Below, one piece after another: positions 45,223-58,502 of a stretch of 64,000 nucleotides of DNA; position 1 is the stretch's first letter; the number at the start of each line of letters is the position of its first letter. The position numbers were made by a program, and so were the translations under genes. The notes beneath the pieces are model-generated. The model was given only the letters and a program-made list of their open reading frames with translations, was not told the DNA's origin and searched no databases. Source of the DNA: Daphnia pulex. Taxonomy: Eukaryota > Arthropoda > Branchiopoda > Diplostraca > Daphniidae. Location of the stretch: positions 5,912,501-5,976,500 of the forward strand of contig NC_060028.1 in NCBI RefSeq assembly GCF_021134715.1, in the 5' to 3' direction.

Positions 45223-47967
45223 CAACTAAATCTTTTACAATGGTGGCTTATGAAAGAAATGTGATGCAAGTGACGAAGGTGCAATAACAATAAGAAATAC
45301 GAACCATGAACCAGTAAAGTCTCTTGATACCTATGAGTAAGGTAGTCAGGATATTACTTGACCACCGATTGCCCAGTTCAACTTGGCAAATAGGTTAGAA
45401 AAAAACTAAAGAAAAAACGTGGAGAAAATGGTCTCGATATTAATTTGTTCGTGGCGCTTAACGTCTGTCTGGATACGTAATTCTTTTTTAGGTAGGTGCC
45501 ATGGCGCCTTGGTTATCTCTTGCAACGACACCGTAAATTCAAACTAGATTTAAGCCGATTACGAATGAAATAAAATGCAGGTGGTTAATAGCCGTCGTGT
45601 AATAAAGAAAATTGTACCGCGTAATGATGGTGTATTGTTGAGTACGTTCATTTGACACTCATCGATTCGAAGAGAAAACGGAAACACCACACCGGCTAAG
45701 CCGTCGGGTTTCTTTCTTCACATTCCAATCAGCAAGACAATATAAAAGATGATGAGGAATTATCCGTATTTTGCAAACGAGTTTTTAAAAACAATCAAAG
45801 GAGAGAGGGGTGGGAGAGACGGAGCAGGTATTCGAGGAAGAGGCGTACGTTCGACACCGATCAAAATGATGTTTTCAAATGACCCCCGATTTCTGAAAAG
45901 AATAATTTTTTTGTTTTTCTTCAAAACGAGGATGAAACAGCTTTTGTAGTTTTTTTTTTCTCTTCTCTTGCGATCAATCAAAAACAAGTCGCCTAACTAT
46001 CACAGCAATGAACCCTCGGATAGTTTGAGCTGGTGGTTTTCTGGGATATAAGAACAGATTGGTGTCCCCTTTTACGATGAATTTTCAAAAAATTTGGCGT
46101 TTTAAACAGTTGTCCATAATTTTAACTAAGCTTTCATCAATCTAGCTTTGAAAAAAGAAAGAAACAAATATTATAGAAGGGAGCGATGATAGTTAGAAGA
46201 GGGGAAAAAAACGCAGTCCGCAACATCGGAACGCGATGGCACTTCTTATAATAAGTCGTTCAATAATTGGCAACATTCAGAATTTTTTTTTCTTGTTTTA
46301 AAAATTGGGGAAGATCCCTCAGGTATTTCCTCTTGATCGGCACATCCTCACATTCTCTAGCGTACCATAATGCCAAGCTATAGAAACGCATCGCGATTTC
46401 ATATCCCAAATAGGTGAAAGATTGAACCGTCGAGTCAAGGCACGTCAATATACAACTTAACACACTAAACAAGTTACATCTTGATACATTCGCCACCCAC
46501 TCCAAATCAAGATTGAAAAAAAAAAGAAAATCGGTGATTTCTAAAAACGACAACAAATGCAGGCAAACACAAAAGGAAACTAACGTAAGTTATACGCTAT
46601 TATCAACGATAAAAGCAACAACGAGAAAAAAGAACCTTCTAGCAGGAACTAGAATCGGCTATCTGATGGATGTCTGAAACAGTTTCTAGTTTTAAAAAAA
46701 AAGTGTCGCAATGAAAATTTCAATTTGGCCATAATTACAAACCAATCGTTGTAATTTTGGGAAAGGGGGAAAATCCAACTTAATGTGAATGACAAAAAAA
46801 AAGAAATGAAAAAGAATGGAAGACCGCAGGACTTTGTTGTTGATAAGGCTATAGAAACGAAAGAAAAAATATTGAAATAAAATCGTCCAGACACCAAGTC
46901 TGATCGGCCGAAACTCACTCAAAAAGTAATAATTAAAAAAAAACTAAGCAACCATTAAAAATAGAAAAAAGAAGACGACAATCCTATGAATCAAGATTCA
47001 GAAGGGGAAAATGAAACGGACCGTGTCCGCGCGGAAGTTGTCTCATCACTTTTGTCTGCAACATCACCTTCTTCTTCCTTTTTTACGACAGATTTCGGAC
47101 TTTTTGGTCTTAACAATTAGAAAAAAAATATGCGGTGCGACCAAAAAATAAATAAATTTACTTAATTAGTACTCCCATAAAAAATGAAAAACTTCTAAAA
47201 TAATTGCTTAACGACTGGTGTTATCTGGCGGTTGTGACTACATTTTTTCCACCTTAGGTCTAAATTCCACTTTCCACAATAGCTTCCCTCGTTTTGATTT
47301 TTACAGAGACTTGCCATGTCAAGGTCATGTTAAGGTGTGTAAGGGATTTCTCTATCCTGCAAATATACCGCCGGAGGCCATGCGCGAACCTCTGTCGTGC
47401 AAACGTGCAAACTCAGACAAGTCAAAATTTCGTGAAAATTGTGATTCTTTAAGTAATGCTTTTTACCAGTTTTCATATTACATTTTTTTATTTATATTGT
47501 TTTCTGATTTATACATAAATATTTGAAAATATTTGTATAATGAAAAAGTGGCGGTTTTGGGTTCCCATAGAGAACCGTCGACCGTTCGAACGAATCGAAA
47601 AACAAGGTAATTCTTCTGAAAAGGCTTTGTCTGAATTTTTTTAATTTGTTTTTTTGCTTCTTACATTAAACTCTTAAGATCGTTTGACTAAAAAAGAAAT
47701 CATTTATGTTATTCTTGATTAAATAAAATTTTAATTTCAATAAAACAAAGATTTTCCTCGTAAAATAGCTCTCCCCTTTACAATTAAAAATAATTTTCAG
47801 ACAATGCAATGTCTTAAGACAATTAATAGCTGATAAAACATCGTTCGTTGTTTTGTTCATAATCCCACGTTATCTTCAGTTTCTAATATTTTAAAATTAT
47901 TCATTGTAAAATTTAATGATGAAATTGCTAAATACTTTTTAAATTTAATTTGAAATAACTATTGAAA
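45223..47967. other. Region between the duplication copies, no supported gene
   Basis: It may still belong to the duplicated unit, because the window ends before copy 2 reaches this point. A minus frame at 46,260-46,430 (YEIAMRFYSLALWYARECED) could be an exon, but no domain is recognised. A purine-rich tract lies at 45,795-45,845. Confidence 0.35.
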
Positions 47968-48490
47968 AAAACTTAATACTTTTCTATGTCTGAAAAAAAA
48001 GACAGAATCAGCCCTTTTGGTAAAGGACGAAAAAACCTTCAACTTAACATATAATGACAAAAACATTAATAAGTCAACTTTAAGTACAGCTACAAATCAC
48101 TAGAGCAAGGAATAATATGGTATTTAAAACAGACAAATCTTAAGACAATGCTTTGTCTAAAAAAAAGAGAGAATCAGCCCTCATGGTAAGGCCGAAAAAA
48201 CCTTCGAATTAACATATAATGATAAACATGAATAAGTTAACTTTAAATACAGCTACCAATCACTAGCGCGAGGAATAATATCGTATTTAAAACAGACAAA
48301 TCTTAAGACAATGCTTTGTCTAAAAAAAAGAAAGAATCAGCCCTCTTGGTAAGGTCGGAAAAAAAATTCAACTTAACATATTATGACAAAAATATGAATA
48401 AGTCAACTTTAATTACAGCTCCCAATCACTAGCACGAGGAATAACATCGTATTCAAAACAGAAAAACCTTAAGACAATGCTTTGTCTTAT
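47968..48490. repeat. Three-unit ~165-bp tandem repeat at the duplication junction
   Basis: Units start near 47,984, 48,151 and 48,313 (landmark TTTGTCTAAAAAAAAGA then GAATCAGCCCT), and a partial fourth start, CTTTGTCTTATTATTCATAG, runs straight into the first base of copy 2. Related decayed words (ACAATGCAATGTCTTAAGAC) occur near 47,800. It is not present before copy 1 at 23.8 kb. Confidence 0.85.
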
Positions 48491-48900
48491 TATTCATAGT
48501 TCGTTGTCGTTCAAATATAGGGTCCTCGTGTGAATAAATTTTAGGATGATCCAAGTTTCATAAAAGGAGTTTATAAATATGGGACATGGAAGGAATGTAG
48601 TTTAGGGAGATAGTATACATACATCAGAGAATATTTAGAAGAAAAATAGTGAGAAACATACATAATAATTGTATCTAGGGAGAAGTGGCAAAAATACCAC
48701 ACAGAATCATTCCCTCTACCTACCAATTGTGTGTACAATGATACCGGTAGTACATCATATTGATGTCACAGAAATGTAGCAGTGTTATCAAGCAAAAGCT
48801 TGAGATTAAGAGCGTGTGTATGAAATCCTGTTTCTCTACGGAGTGAAAAAAGGCATGACATATACACGAAACTGTTCAAAACAGAATATTTATAATTAGT

Positions 48901-49101
48901 TTAACAACTTTTTGATTGAATATATACTACACATACCGAGACCCAATTGCGTAAATCATACTGTGTGACTACAATCATTTTGGAGATTGGTTGTGTGCAA
49001 TTGGAGTTAGGAAGTAGTACAGACTGTCCCTTCAAAGTTTTTTTAGCATCTTTCCACTTCTTTCCTTGATTAAGCTCACCTTTGGGTTGGTTGTCCGACA
49101 T
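48901..49101 (-). CDS. Copy-2 counterpart of the small open frame at 24,227
   Basis: A 66-residue frame, MSDNQPKGELNQGKKWKDAK..., with an extra Gln relative to copy 1. Possible first exon ending before GTATGT. Unidentified. Confidence 0.25.
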   Translation of the reverse strand: MSDNQPKGELNQGKKWKDAKKTLKGQSVLLPNSNCTQPISKMIVVTQYDLRNWVSVCVVYIQSKSC

Positions 49102-49821
49102 GAATGAAATCAGTTATATTGCAACTAGCATAAAAGGCAATAAATGCCTCACACAAAAGAGACGTTAGCCATTAACTCTGGCCTCATTGAAAACCACAAG
49201 ATGTCCATCTTGGCCTTCTTTATTCTTCTTTGGTTCGCTTTCTGAGAAAGGACACGTTTATTGGGTACTGGCTTGTTTACTGGTCACATAAAGTATATCA
49301 CCAATAAACTGAAAGTTTAAGTATGTGAAAGTATTGGTATAACAGCCTTTTCACATTTGTGCTACTACTTCTGCTACTGCAATGTAAATATGACACGGTT
49401 TGCTAAAACTCTCTAAATCTCTTCCACAAAATTGGCTGGTGCAAAAGCAAATAATTTACCAAACTCGATAGTCAAACTGAATTTGAACTTTATTCACTGC
49501 TGCTCTCTAACTCGTTAAAAAATTGTACATTTATCCACCGAACTCTTAAATCGTGGAACAATCAAAGAATATTTCCAAATAAGTATGTCAAACGTTTACA
49601 ACTACTGTCAACTTCCATTTATTTAGACAGACAGATGAGGATAGACTACTTAGACGTCAAACTGAACATCTCAATTATTTCAGAAGAAAAGTACAGCATT
49701 AAGATTCTATTCGGCAGACGTCACAGAAATAATTGAAAACCATTTATTTCCTTCAAATCTTTCTTTGGCATTTGTTCGCGAATAAAATTAAAATAAAGTA
49801 ATTTGATTTTTGATAAAAATA

Positions 49822-50376
49822 ATGATTAAAATTTCGATCACGACTATAGTGACTATTATATTTTTCATTCCAATTGTAGCAATTCTGGCGGTACAGCACG
49901 TCGTGCCTGACTTTGTGCAAGATGTCATTCATTATATTGCGCATGACGAAGTGGGTTCGAAGGTGGGTGGCAGGGTAGAAAAGGCTGCTGGTAAAAAGGT
50001 CTGCGACATTATAGGAAAAATCTTAGGCAATGCCAGAAGAAATTTTAGGTGACGCAGCTTAGTTGAATTTGCTGTAGAGACTGTGGGCGACGCTGGGGCT
50101 GATGGTCTGGCTGAGATTGTTACCGAAGCTTTTGCTCATACTTTAGCTAAAGCTACGGATAATGCCGTTTCTGAGTATCTAGATGACGTTGTTGAAGACT
50201 CGATGGATAAAGTTATGGATGCCATTATTGTGGAACAAGCAGGTTTTGTTGTGGACGCTGTGGATTACGTGCTGTGGATTACGGAAAAAAGACCCAGCAA
50301 ATCCATCAAAATCTGTCAAAGAAAAAAGTTTGAATGGAAATTGAAAAAGATGACAGCTAGCTGTCATCGTTTTTAA
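49822..50376 (+). pseudogene. Best-preserved member of the small secreted-protein family, one in-frame TGA
   Basis: Starting at ATG 49,822, MIKISITTIVTIIFFIPIVA is a good signal peptide or membrane anchor. Then HVVPDFVQDVIHYIAHDEVG shows V/D every three to four residues, followed by a Gly/Lys-spaced helix (SKVGGRVEKAAGKKVCDIIG, KILGNARRNF). A TGA at 50,050-50,052 interrupts, and the same frame continues to 50,376 with LVEFAVETVGDAGADGLAEI, acidic YLDDVVEDSMDKVMDA and a basic end KKFEWKLKK. Total would be about 184 residues. The single stop could be a pseudogene mutation, readthrough, or an unrecognised splice site. The family is unknown; relatives lie at 6.8-7.9, 28.1-28.7 and 32.6-33.6 kb. 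Confidence 0.5.
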
Positions 50377-51051
50377 CGTAACTCAGCGACATAATAAGTC
50401 TGGAAAAATTCTTAGTTGCATCAGTTTTGTTTGAATAAGGGCGAATCCCATTACTGTCAACAACATGTCCAAAATGAGCAATTTTTCTGAACTGCAAGGT
50501 TCATGAACAAATTGCTGAAATGAATTACATTTTGTTACGCTCTGACACTCCAATTTATGCTACCAACATACCACGTTTTGCCATGGATCAACTTTGTCTA
50601 ACCCGTGATGCAGTCAAGTAAAGGAACCATTTGAAATAGTAGACTGCTACCTGCAACAATAATATTTTGAATAATTGTTTTCTTGATTTATTTGGTTATA
50701 ATAGATAAGGAAGAAACGCGAGCGGATATTGTGGATTTGTCAAATAAAAATTAGTTTTGGTTTTTTTTTTATCAATATCTTTTTTTTGTAATAGTAAAAC
50801 TTTTCAAAAATCTGTCAAAAAAGATCTTCTTAAATAACAAATTTTCAATCAGATTTCTTAAAAAGTCAAATAACTAAATGATAAATTGTCCTCCTGATTA
50901 GTCCTTTCAACTAACCCGGCTCTCCCAACCTGTTTTTCAAGTCAAAGGACCTGTCAGATTGAGATTTCCTGCTGCTTACTGTACCCGTGTTAGGGTATTT
51001 TATCACGAATAGTTTCACATTTTATTACTACTTAATGAAAAGCCACAAGTA

Positions 51052-51870
51052 GGGGACAGTGGGGCGACTGGCTCACTTTTCTTTCTCTTAGCTCCCATTC
51101 CCTTATTTTCCAACCGAATCTTAAAAGAAAGAGAATCCTTCCTGCTTTAAATGGTGATTTTTTCAATCCCATCTAAATACATTTAAGACTAGATTATTAC
51201 CGATTTAAAAAAAAAAGAGAGCAAACCCGCCCCAGATACGGGGCGGGTACACTTGCTCACACCGCCGGGGTGTCTCGGCCCCTGTATTTCTTAAGGAAAA
51301 ACCGTTGACTGACAGTAGAAACTCAAAATTTAAAAAAATAACCCAATAATGCAACCCACCAACGGAATATCAATAAAAAGCTTAAAAAAGTATAGGTAGT
51401 TGACTAAAAACACGAAAAAAGTTGACCAAAAATAATTTTACTGCTATCATATGCAATTTTATGTAAGCCAAAAAGCCCCGACGCTGTGTGGCCGATGCGC
51501 CCCCAACAAAGGGGTCTTGGTATATTATTGAATATTTCTTATTTAAACTATTGTAAATATAAAACAAACTAAACAGGATTAAAGAGAAGATAACGTAGAA
51601 TATTTTACATATTTTTTTATAATTTTAAAGTAATCGGGAAAGCCGATATTTGATTCAAAAGTCAAGGTAGGACGACCCAATTTTAAGACGAAAAATTTAT
51701 TTCATTTTTCATTCATCAACCGTTCGTTGTACTACCATGAAATTTGGTTTTAAGATGCGCATTTTTAACATCTAAATCTCCTGATTTTTTCAATATCTTA
51801 TTGCAATTCTAACCCATCAAGAAATCAATTGAGCCATCTGACCCGAACGCCAGATCGCCCCACTCTCCCC
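51052..51870. mobile_element. 819-bp MITE, TA target duplication, copy 2 only
   Basis: The left end GGGGACAGTGGGGCGACTGG and right end (complement) GGGGAGAGTGGGGCGATCTGG are inverted repeats with few mismatches. TA flanks both sides (51,050-51,051 and 51,871-51,872). Copy 1 carries the uninterrupted AAGTACGAG site at 29,356. There is no transposase frame inside. Superfamily not assigned. Confidence 0.88.
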
Positions 51871-51879
51871 TACGAGTGA

Positions 51880-53620
51880 GAGTTGATAAAAGTTTGAAGT
51901 TTTTTTTACTGCAAATTAAAAATTGAGAGTGGCCTCAAATTAATTTAATATTTTATTTGTCTGAATAATCTAGTGATCTTGATCGGAGAAATTTGAGTTG
52001 AAAATTCGTTTTTCCAACTAAAAAAAGAATTTCCTTACGGGATCTGAAACCCTGTTTAGCTCGTCATTATATAAAAAGCTAAGAAATAGTTCTGAGCGGA
52101 ATGTAATCCATTGTCTTTCGTCAAAAAGTAAAAAAGCTTAATTAACTTATAGAACTCCACTTTTAAATCTAATGATTGATGTTTGTATCTCATTCAAGTC
52201 CATTCCATTCACCCTAAGTATCAAATTCAGCGCGTTTTTTTGTTTATTCTTTACGTAAGTGATGAATAGAACAAAAATGCATAAATAATAAGACATGATT
52301 TTGCCAAAATAAGACTTAAACTTCTCATTGTGTTCAAATGGAATCAGTCAAATGCAATCATCTCTTTCCTATCTGCTTTAGAAAACCAGTGCCACTGAAG
52401 AGTAATGAAACTCCATTTCCAGGTCTGCTTATGTAATTTTTGGGCATGAGGAAATATTTTAACTGTGCTGCACTTAAAAAAAAATAGCTGTAGCTTAACT
52501 ACCTTTTTTTCCCTCGGGTTTTCTGTCTGTTGTTGATTGTACCTGATTTAATAGGGATCAAGATAGTACACGCATTAAACAAGATAGTTAAAACGCATAC
52601 ATAATTAAACAGTATTGAATATGCAACTTGATTCTGCATACTACCAACAGTCCAAATAAATGGTTGTAATTCCTAAACACACCGTGCTTTCAAAAATCTA
52701 AATCAATTAATCTAGAATCACTGGAATAATTTTTGCTTAACAGGCTAACGACGAACTAGAATCGAAGTTTCTAATCTTGACGGAAAAGAGTAGTCAAAAA
52801 GTCGAAGTTTTTGTTGTTGTTATTTTTGTTTTTTTTTTGTCTATCGGGTTATGGCACAGAAAAAAATGATGTAGCAATCGTTTAGTATGACGAAGTATTC
52901 AGATATTATTCTTCCTCCGTCATGACCATGACCTCAGCTATCACTGTCAGCTCAATAAAAGATCAACCATTCCAAAATTAAAAAATAAAATAAAAAAGAA
53001 TCTATTGTTGTTATAAGTATGAAATTAATACGATTAGTTCCACTAATACATTACTCATATTCATATACATGTAACCTTGTAACATTAATAGTTGAAGTTT
53101 GCATAAAGCTATTACTGTGTTCCTGCTATCCAACTGTTATTGGATTACGAAAATACGAAGTGCATTATAGTCAACGATGAAGGGAAGCACTGACTTGATA
53201 GACTCCAACAAGGAAACCTACCTGTTCAGTTAATCCAGTTATTTAAAGAAACCAGAATATGAACCCAAAGTTTAGGCAAGGGTTTAACAGAAAAGATGGG
53301 TAACAATCCCCATGACTATCTAAAAGATGATATTGAAGTCCTTCTGTCTTATTAGCAACTTCTCTGTTTTCACTCAGCGCAGGGGAAGTACAACCAAACA
53401 CAAGCCTAGCTAGTTATAGGTCAACGTGAAACGGGGCAACAGAAAAATAAAAGGTCAAAACTTGAAAAAAATGTTAATTTATGAAATGATAACCAGATAG
53501 AATAGAAACTAACTGCAGAAGGTACATGAAATGCTATCGCCCCACATCTTTCTGTATTCTGATAAATTTTTAAAAATGTGGAAAATTAATTTTTTTAGAT
53601 GTATAATGAATCTGAATGTT
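51880..53620. other. Non-coding stretch shared with copy 1
   Basis: It corresponds to 29,360-31,250 without the 138-bp segment found there. No gene seen. Confidence 0.5.
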
Positions 53621-53630
53621 TTTATTTCAG

Positions 53631-53747
53631 ATACAGCTCCTCTGAATTCCTCCTTTAAATGGTCTTTAAATCCTTTGCAGCGCATTCAGCGGTACTCTGG
53701 ATCTTTGAGAAAATAATCGGCCAACCGGACGAAGATGAATTAGTAAG
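53631..53747 (+). other. Exon-like segment, copy 2
   Basis: Same as 31,259-31,375, including the TTTATTTCAG site and GTAAGTG donor. Confidence 0.3.
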
Positions 53748-54959
53748 TGTTAAATATGTACATGTGTTTTAAGTATATTTTTAATCAACATAAAAATTCG
53801 TTCAAAAATCACTGAAGGAAACAAAACACTGGGAGTTAGCAACCCGACCCCGCCTTCGAGTAAAGCGTATTACGATTTAATCAAGCGACGACGATGATGT
53901 TGATGTATATATGTCATTCATCAATTAATTTTTATATGTAATCATATTGAAAGAAATATGATCAAATTAGGAATTTGATTACTATAGAAAACGACAAGAA
54001 AAATGTTCAATGCCCACCCACGAAGTACTTACACGAGTGCAGCTACCGCTTCCGAACTTGAATCCACATGACCACATCGTATGTCATATTGTACAAGGCA
54101 GAAAAATTAAAAGCGCAAATTTAATAAATGTAGAAAAAATAGTGGATTTCATTCAGAAAAGGTAAAATTACAATATATAAAGAAATTGGCTTTGGGTTTT
54201 CGTGATATTGTAACGTGTTGCCGTCGACGCAACGTTAAACGTTGCTTTTCCTTATAATTCCCCGTTCACTGTCCCTTTGTTCTTTTAGTTGTTTCCCCTG
54301 GACGTAAGAGTAACGCCTGTTCCTTTTCACTCTCTTACTGAGAGACTCGGAAGTCGCTCTCTCTCGCTGGTTGGAAGCTGCCCTGGACAAAGTGCGCTAG
54401 GAGCACCTCCCCTCAACTTACCTCGGTCATGGTAGCTATCGGTTTAATGGTCGGGCTGTTGTGCCCTGTTGTTTAATCTGTGTTAGTGTGTGAATTTGTA
54501 CTTGTGTGTTGGACCTGGAATGTCCCAAAGAATGGTCAGTGAGTGTATCTGTGTGTGTGTGTTGAAACTGGAATGACACAAAGCATGGCCAGCGCGTTCG
54601 TTTAGTACGAACGGCCGTGGTGACGATCGGTTTGTGTTGTGCGCCGTAGTGGCCAGCGGGCACTGGAGGCTGCACGGCAGTAATGCGTGAGCCTGGGTTG
54701 TTGTTACTTGTGTCTAAATGTTAGCTTTAGACTGGAAAATAGACTATGTCACGTTGAAACAGTCTAAGCCTGGCCTTCCGTTTCTTAACAATATTTCACG
54801 AATTTCAATCCCGATTATCTTGGGAACAAAAAAAGATAGAAATCTGGCTTTTTTTCGTTTGAATTGCCTTGTGATTCTGAGTAGGTTAGACCTATTCCGG
54901 ATTTTTAAAGTCTCTTTCCGGATGACGATCCGAAAACTACCTCCGGAAAAATGGGATTT

Positions 54960-55520
54960 TTCGGACGCTTTGAGTCACGAATCGCTTGTTAATAGCTATA
55001 TTTATTATGCTTTTTTAATTGGTTGGAGAAACTCCTGTATTATGTAGGGTAAGCTCTTGGCCTTAGCTATGTCGCCAAACAAGGAAGACATTTTGAAAAA
55101 GGCTTAGGGTTCTAAATTTTGTTCTTCTAGCATTTAGTAAAGTTATAGTCTAGTTTTTACAGTTATTCTTGGCATTGGATCTTTTAAATAGTGAGGGTGA
55201 ATTTAGAAATTCAAGTATCCCTTTTCACATGCTATTTGAGTCTAGCAAAATCCCCACAGTTTTGAGGATTTTAACAAGCAATCCACCACTCAACCGCACC
55301 AAATCCATGGACCCCACTTTTTTTCCCATTCCGCTCATATTACGTTTCACTTCATTACGTTTCACTTCATTCCAGTTTTAAATGGCGTCGATGATGTAAT
55401 ATTGAAGAGTCACTGGACATAATTATTTATGTAGTATAGTGGATAAATGTACTAAGAAAAATACCGAGAAGATTATAGAGAACACAATGATATCCAGCAA
55501 AGAAGAGAAAATTGGCCTCG
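54960..55520 (+). pseudogene. Truncated copy-2 remnant of the 32.6-33.6 kb family member
   Basis: The 5' flank and the 3' end (GATGATATCC-type KIIENTMISSKEE words at about 55,465-55,510) remain, but the coding centre corresponding to 32,890-33,340 is replaced by about 70 bp of unrelated sequence near 55,270-55,340. Confidence 0.55.
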
Positions 55521-55903
55521 ATTTACAATTCTTTCACATTGGTGATTATGTTATGATAATAAAATTTCAGTTTGAATGGAACAAATCATTAAAGTATCAT
55601 TACTAGAAACATTTTTAAAATCCGCGCTTCTAGCATAAACAAGAAAGATGGCCATTAAATTTTAAAAACTAGTGTCGTTGCTGAAATGGCTGTTGGCCTA
55701 TAAACCATGGACTAGGCCTACTCTATATTAAGGACACAGTCCAATCTCACCGTGTTAAAACCTGTCGGGTAGGCGTTTTTACAGCAAAATAATGAAAAAA
55801 TACAAACAAATAAGAGTTTTTAAAGGCGAGTTCAGCTACGTTGAAATTTGTAATTAAAATAAGGAAAAATAAATATTAGGTTTGATTTTTCGTAGAAGGG
55901 AAA

Positions 55904-56106
55904 GAAAGTCAACTTGAATCAAGTGCCATCTATCCACCAAACCCCCTAAGTTCTTACTAATGCTCTGTTTACAAGTGCATGCAAGGCAGCACGTGTTTGT
56001 TTGTTGCCGATATTAACAGCTGATTATGAAATCTTCTTACTTGCAGACACCAATTTACAAGAACTTAGGCTGTTTGGTGGGTAGATGGCATATGAGTTAG
56101 ACTTTC
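55904..56106. repeat. 203-bp inverted-repeat element, copy 2
   Basis: Counterpart of 33,934-34,136 with a few substitutions. Confidence 0.7.
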
Positions 56107-56632
56107 TCCCCCTTCTCCAGCCTTTTCCTGCAAGTAAAAACTAAATATCTTTTAAAATGCTTGATACCAGCCGTCCGCAATTCAAAGAGACCGTTTTGGG
56201 GGTTTTTGATTACGCGGAAAACATCGCTAGGGGTTCTAAAAATTAACAAACAGATGAGTTGTGTTCTAAATTTTTCGCTAAGTCAATTGGTAAAACCGCA
56301 ATCGCTTAGCTATTGTAGTTTTGGAGATATTTAAAAAAAACTTTTGAGGGGGTAGCCAAAATTTAGATTTTTTTTTGTTTTTGTTTTTCTGCAGCAGTTT
56401 TCTCGTCAACTACTGCACCTAAAAATAATCTAATTGGACTTTTAAAATGATGGGATAGCCCATCTCTTCAAATCATTTTCATTTTTTGTTCCCACCCAGC
56501 TTAGAAGCCCAGCTTAGTGATATTAACGATTGAAATGTTGGAAAAAAATTCCCCGAAATTTCTTCGTTTTTTGGCCATGCCGGTCTTATTATGTGGCTGC
56601 ATTCATCCTGTAAGCCACCTAGCGATGGAGAT

Positions 56633-56942
56633 ACCAAATTTGTACCAGCAGTTATAGATGTGAGTATGAAGAACTAAAGAATGAAACTTGTTCCGCAACC
56701 TGTTCAAGAGTTATGAATTTTTTTATTTCGTTATTATTCCCTATGATTTGGAGCACGCGCTCCCTTTCCAAGCGAAGGGAGGGAGGAAGAGAGGGATGGA
56801 GTTGCGCGCGCACCAAAGAAATAGGGAAAACAACTAAAATGAAAAAATTTGCAACTCTTGAACAGATCGTGGAACAAGTTTCATTCTTTGACTATGTGTT
56901 CTTCATATTCACATCTATAACTGGTACAAATTTGGTGCCGAT
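56633..56942. repeat. Large imperfect hairpin, copy 2
   Basis: Counterpart of 34,661-34,966, with the same arms and purine-rich loop. Confidence 0.65.
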
Positions 56943-57376
56943 CCGAAATACCAGATTGGATCCGCTGACGATGAAATAAAAAATGTTTGAATGAAGATTA
57001 CTACAAAAACACAAAACATTTTTACAATAATCAGATAATCTGCAATTTTCAACTGCAGTTACCGATAAATCACGGCTCGACGAAACGGGAAGCGGGGAAA
57101 ATTTCCGTTTTTTGGAGTAATAAATGAGAAAATTTTTGCGTTTAGTTGTAAATCTAACCACTAGATGATGAAGCAGGGAACTTTTTTTTTCCTTTTGGCG
57201 TGCCATAGTTATTAGCCCCCTATATAATGCAAGACAAAAAAAGAAACGATTATTTCTTTTGCGATATCCCTTACAAAAATCACGTTTAAAAAATACAACC
57301 AATTTAAATACTTTCGGATAAGGGGTTTTGATTTGAATATTGAAAGTATAAGACATGTAATAGTTTTAGGAAAAGT

Positions 57377-58502
57377 TTATCGTTTTTTTAGGATTAGGCT
57401 AGAGGCTAACAAATTGCAAAAATTTTCTGAATTATCCCAGACGATGGGAGCAGCGGAAGCTGCATATGAATTACGGTTAACGGGTACCATCGGGTGATCA
57501 AATGGTAAGGCTGAAAGTGTCCGATCAAAGACAATTTGGTGACTAAAGAAACGGTAAAAGACGATAAAATAATTAATAGTAAACATGCAAAATCGAACTA
57601 AAAATTATTCTTACTCGGTACAGTATATTAGTTCTTCTTCATTTAGATTATCCTCAAAACGATCTTCAATCGCCAAACATTTCCAGTTAGTTTCCAACGA
57701 AGTAGGCGTAAAATCAAATACATCTGACCATCGATTAACAATAATCGAGTTTAGTCTAGCGTTGGCAAGGTGACCTAAAACCATGTAAAATAAAATTACT
57801 TCCTTGCTAATCGGATGCATCAAGTGATAAGTTTGTGTAACCATGTAATCCCAGATAATCGAGTGAAATACACTGAAACTTCATTAAGGAAGACATTTCG
57901 ATGCTCGGTTGAGTTGCGCAAAGCAGATAGCAGGTAACGTCAGTACAGTCTCTAGTTCTGAGCTGTCCGCAAGCCGCCACTATAACGCAATGACTGCAGT
58001 TTCGCAAGAAGATACTAAAATTCAAAACAAAACATATCACAGCAACCTTTTTAACTATCTTGATTGACATGTGATTCAAACTACTGTACTGGACTGCTAC
58101 CTGCCTTTAACGGGTCCCAAAATGATTTTGCAATCTTTACAATCGTCGACAAAAATGCTGTCGAAGAAACCTGTAACGAGGATAAGCGAACGCAAGCAAT
58201 TTTCAATCTTAAACTGTTGTCCTTGATAGACGATGTTTCGAAAAATGTACAGTTCGTTCAAATGGTTCAGTCGAAGTTGGTTTGTTTCAACTTCAGATTT
58301 GTTGTCCCTGCATTTGAATAACAAAGAGCACATCAAAATAATGATGACAGCCAAAATGAAGGGCAAATAAACGAACTAACCAAGAATAAACTGGTGGATC
58401 AGTTGAAATACAACTACTTTGATCCAAATGAGTTACATTTTCGGCATCATCATCTGGCTGACTACTAAGCCAGTTTCGAATTAATTTAAATACGTTACCC
58501 AT
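57377..58502 (-). CDS. RP2: XRP2 (RP2)-like ARL3 GAP, copy 2, open
   Basis: Five exons with consistent phases: 58,381-58,502; 58,101-58,307; 57,842-58,014; 57,615-57,774; 57,377-57,542, giving 275 residues (human XRP2 is 350). It starts MGNVFKLIRNWL, so Gly2 could be myristoylated, though the Cys3 used for palmitoylation in vertebrates is absent. After VYSWDNKSEV the TBCC beta-helix follows: FKIENCLRSLILV, DDCKDCKIILGPVKGS, FLRNCSHCVIVAACGQLRTR, DCTDVTCYLLCATQPSIE, then DVFDFTPTSLETNWKCL. The Arg-x-Arg pair in GQLRTRD lies where the family's arginine finger is. The role is GTP hydrolysis on ARL3 and release of lipidated cargo at cilia. The NDK-like C-terminal domain is short. The gene starts about 325 bp downstream of the CLCA stop on the same strand. 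Confidence 0.88.

Noticed and set aside
47968..48490. Possible CRISPR-like array
   Set aside because: Units of ~165 bp are contiguous with no short repeat/unique spacer pattern, and the DNA is eukaryotic; it is a plain tandem repeat.
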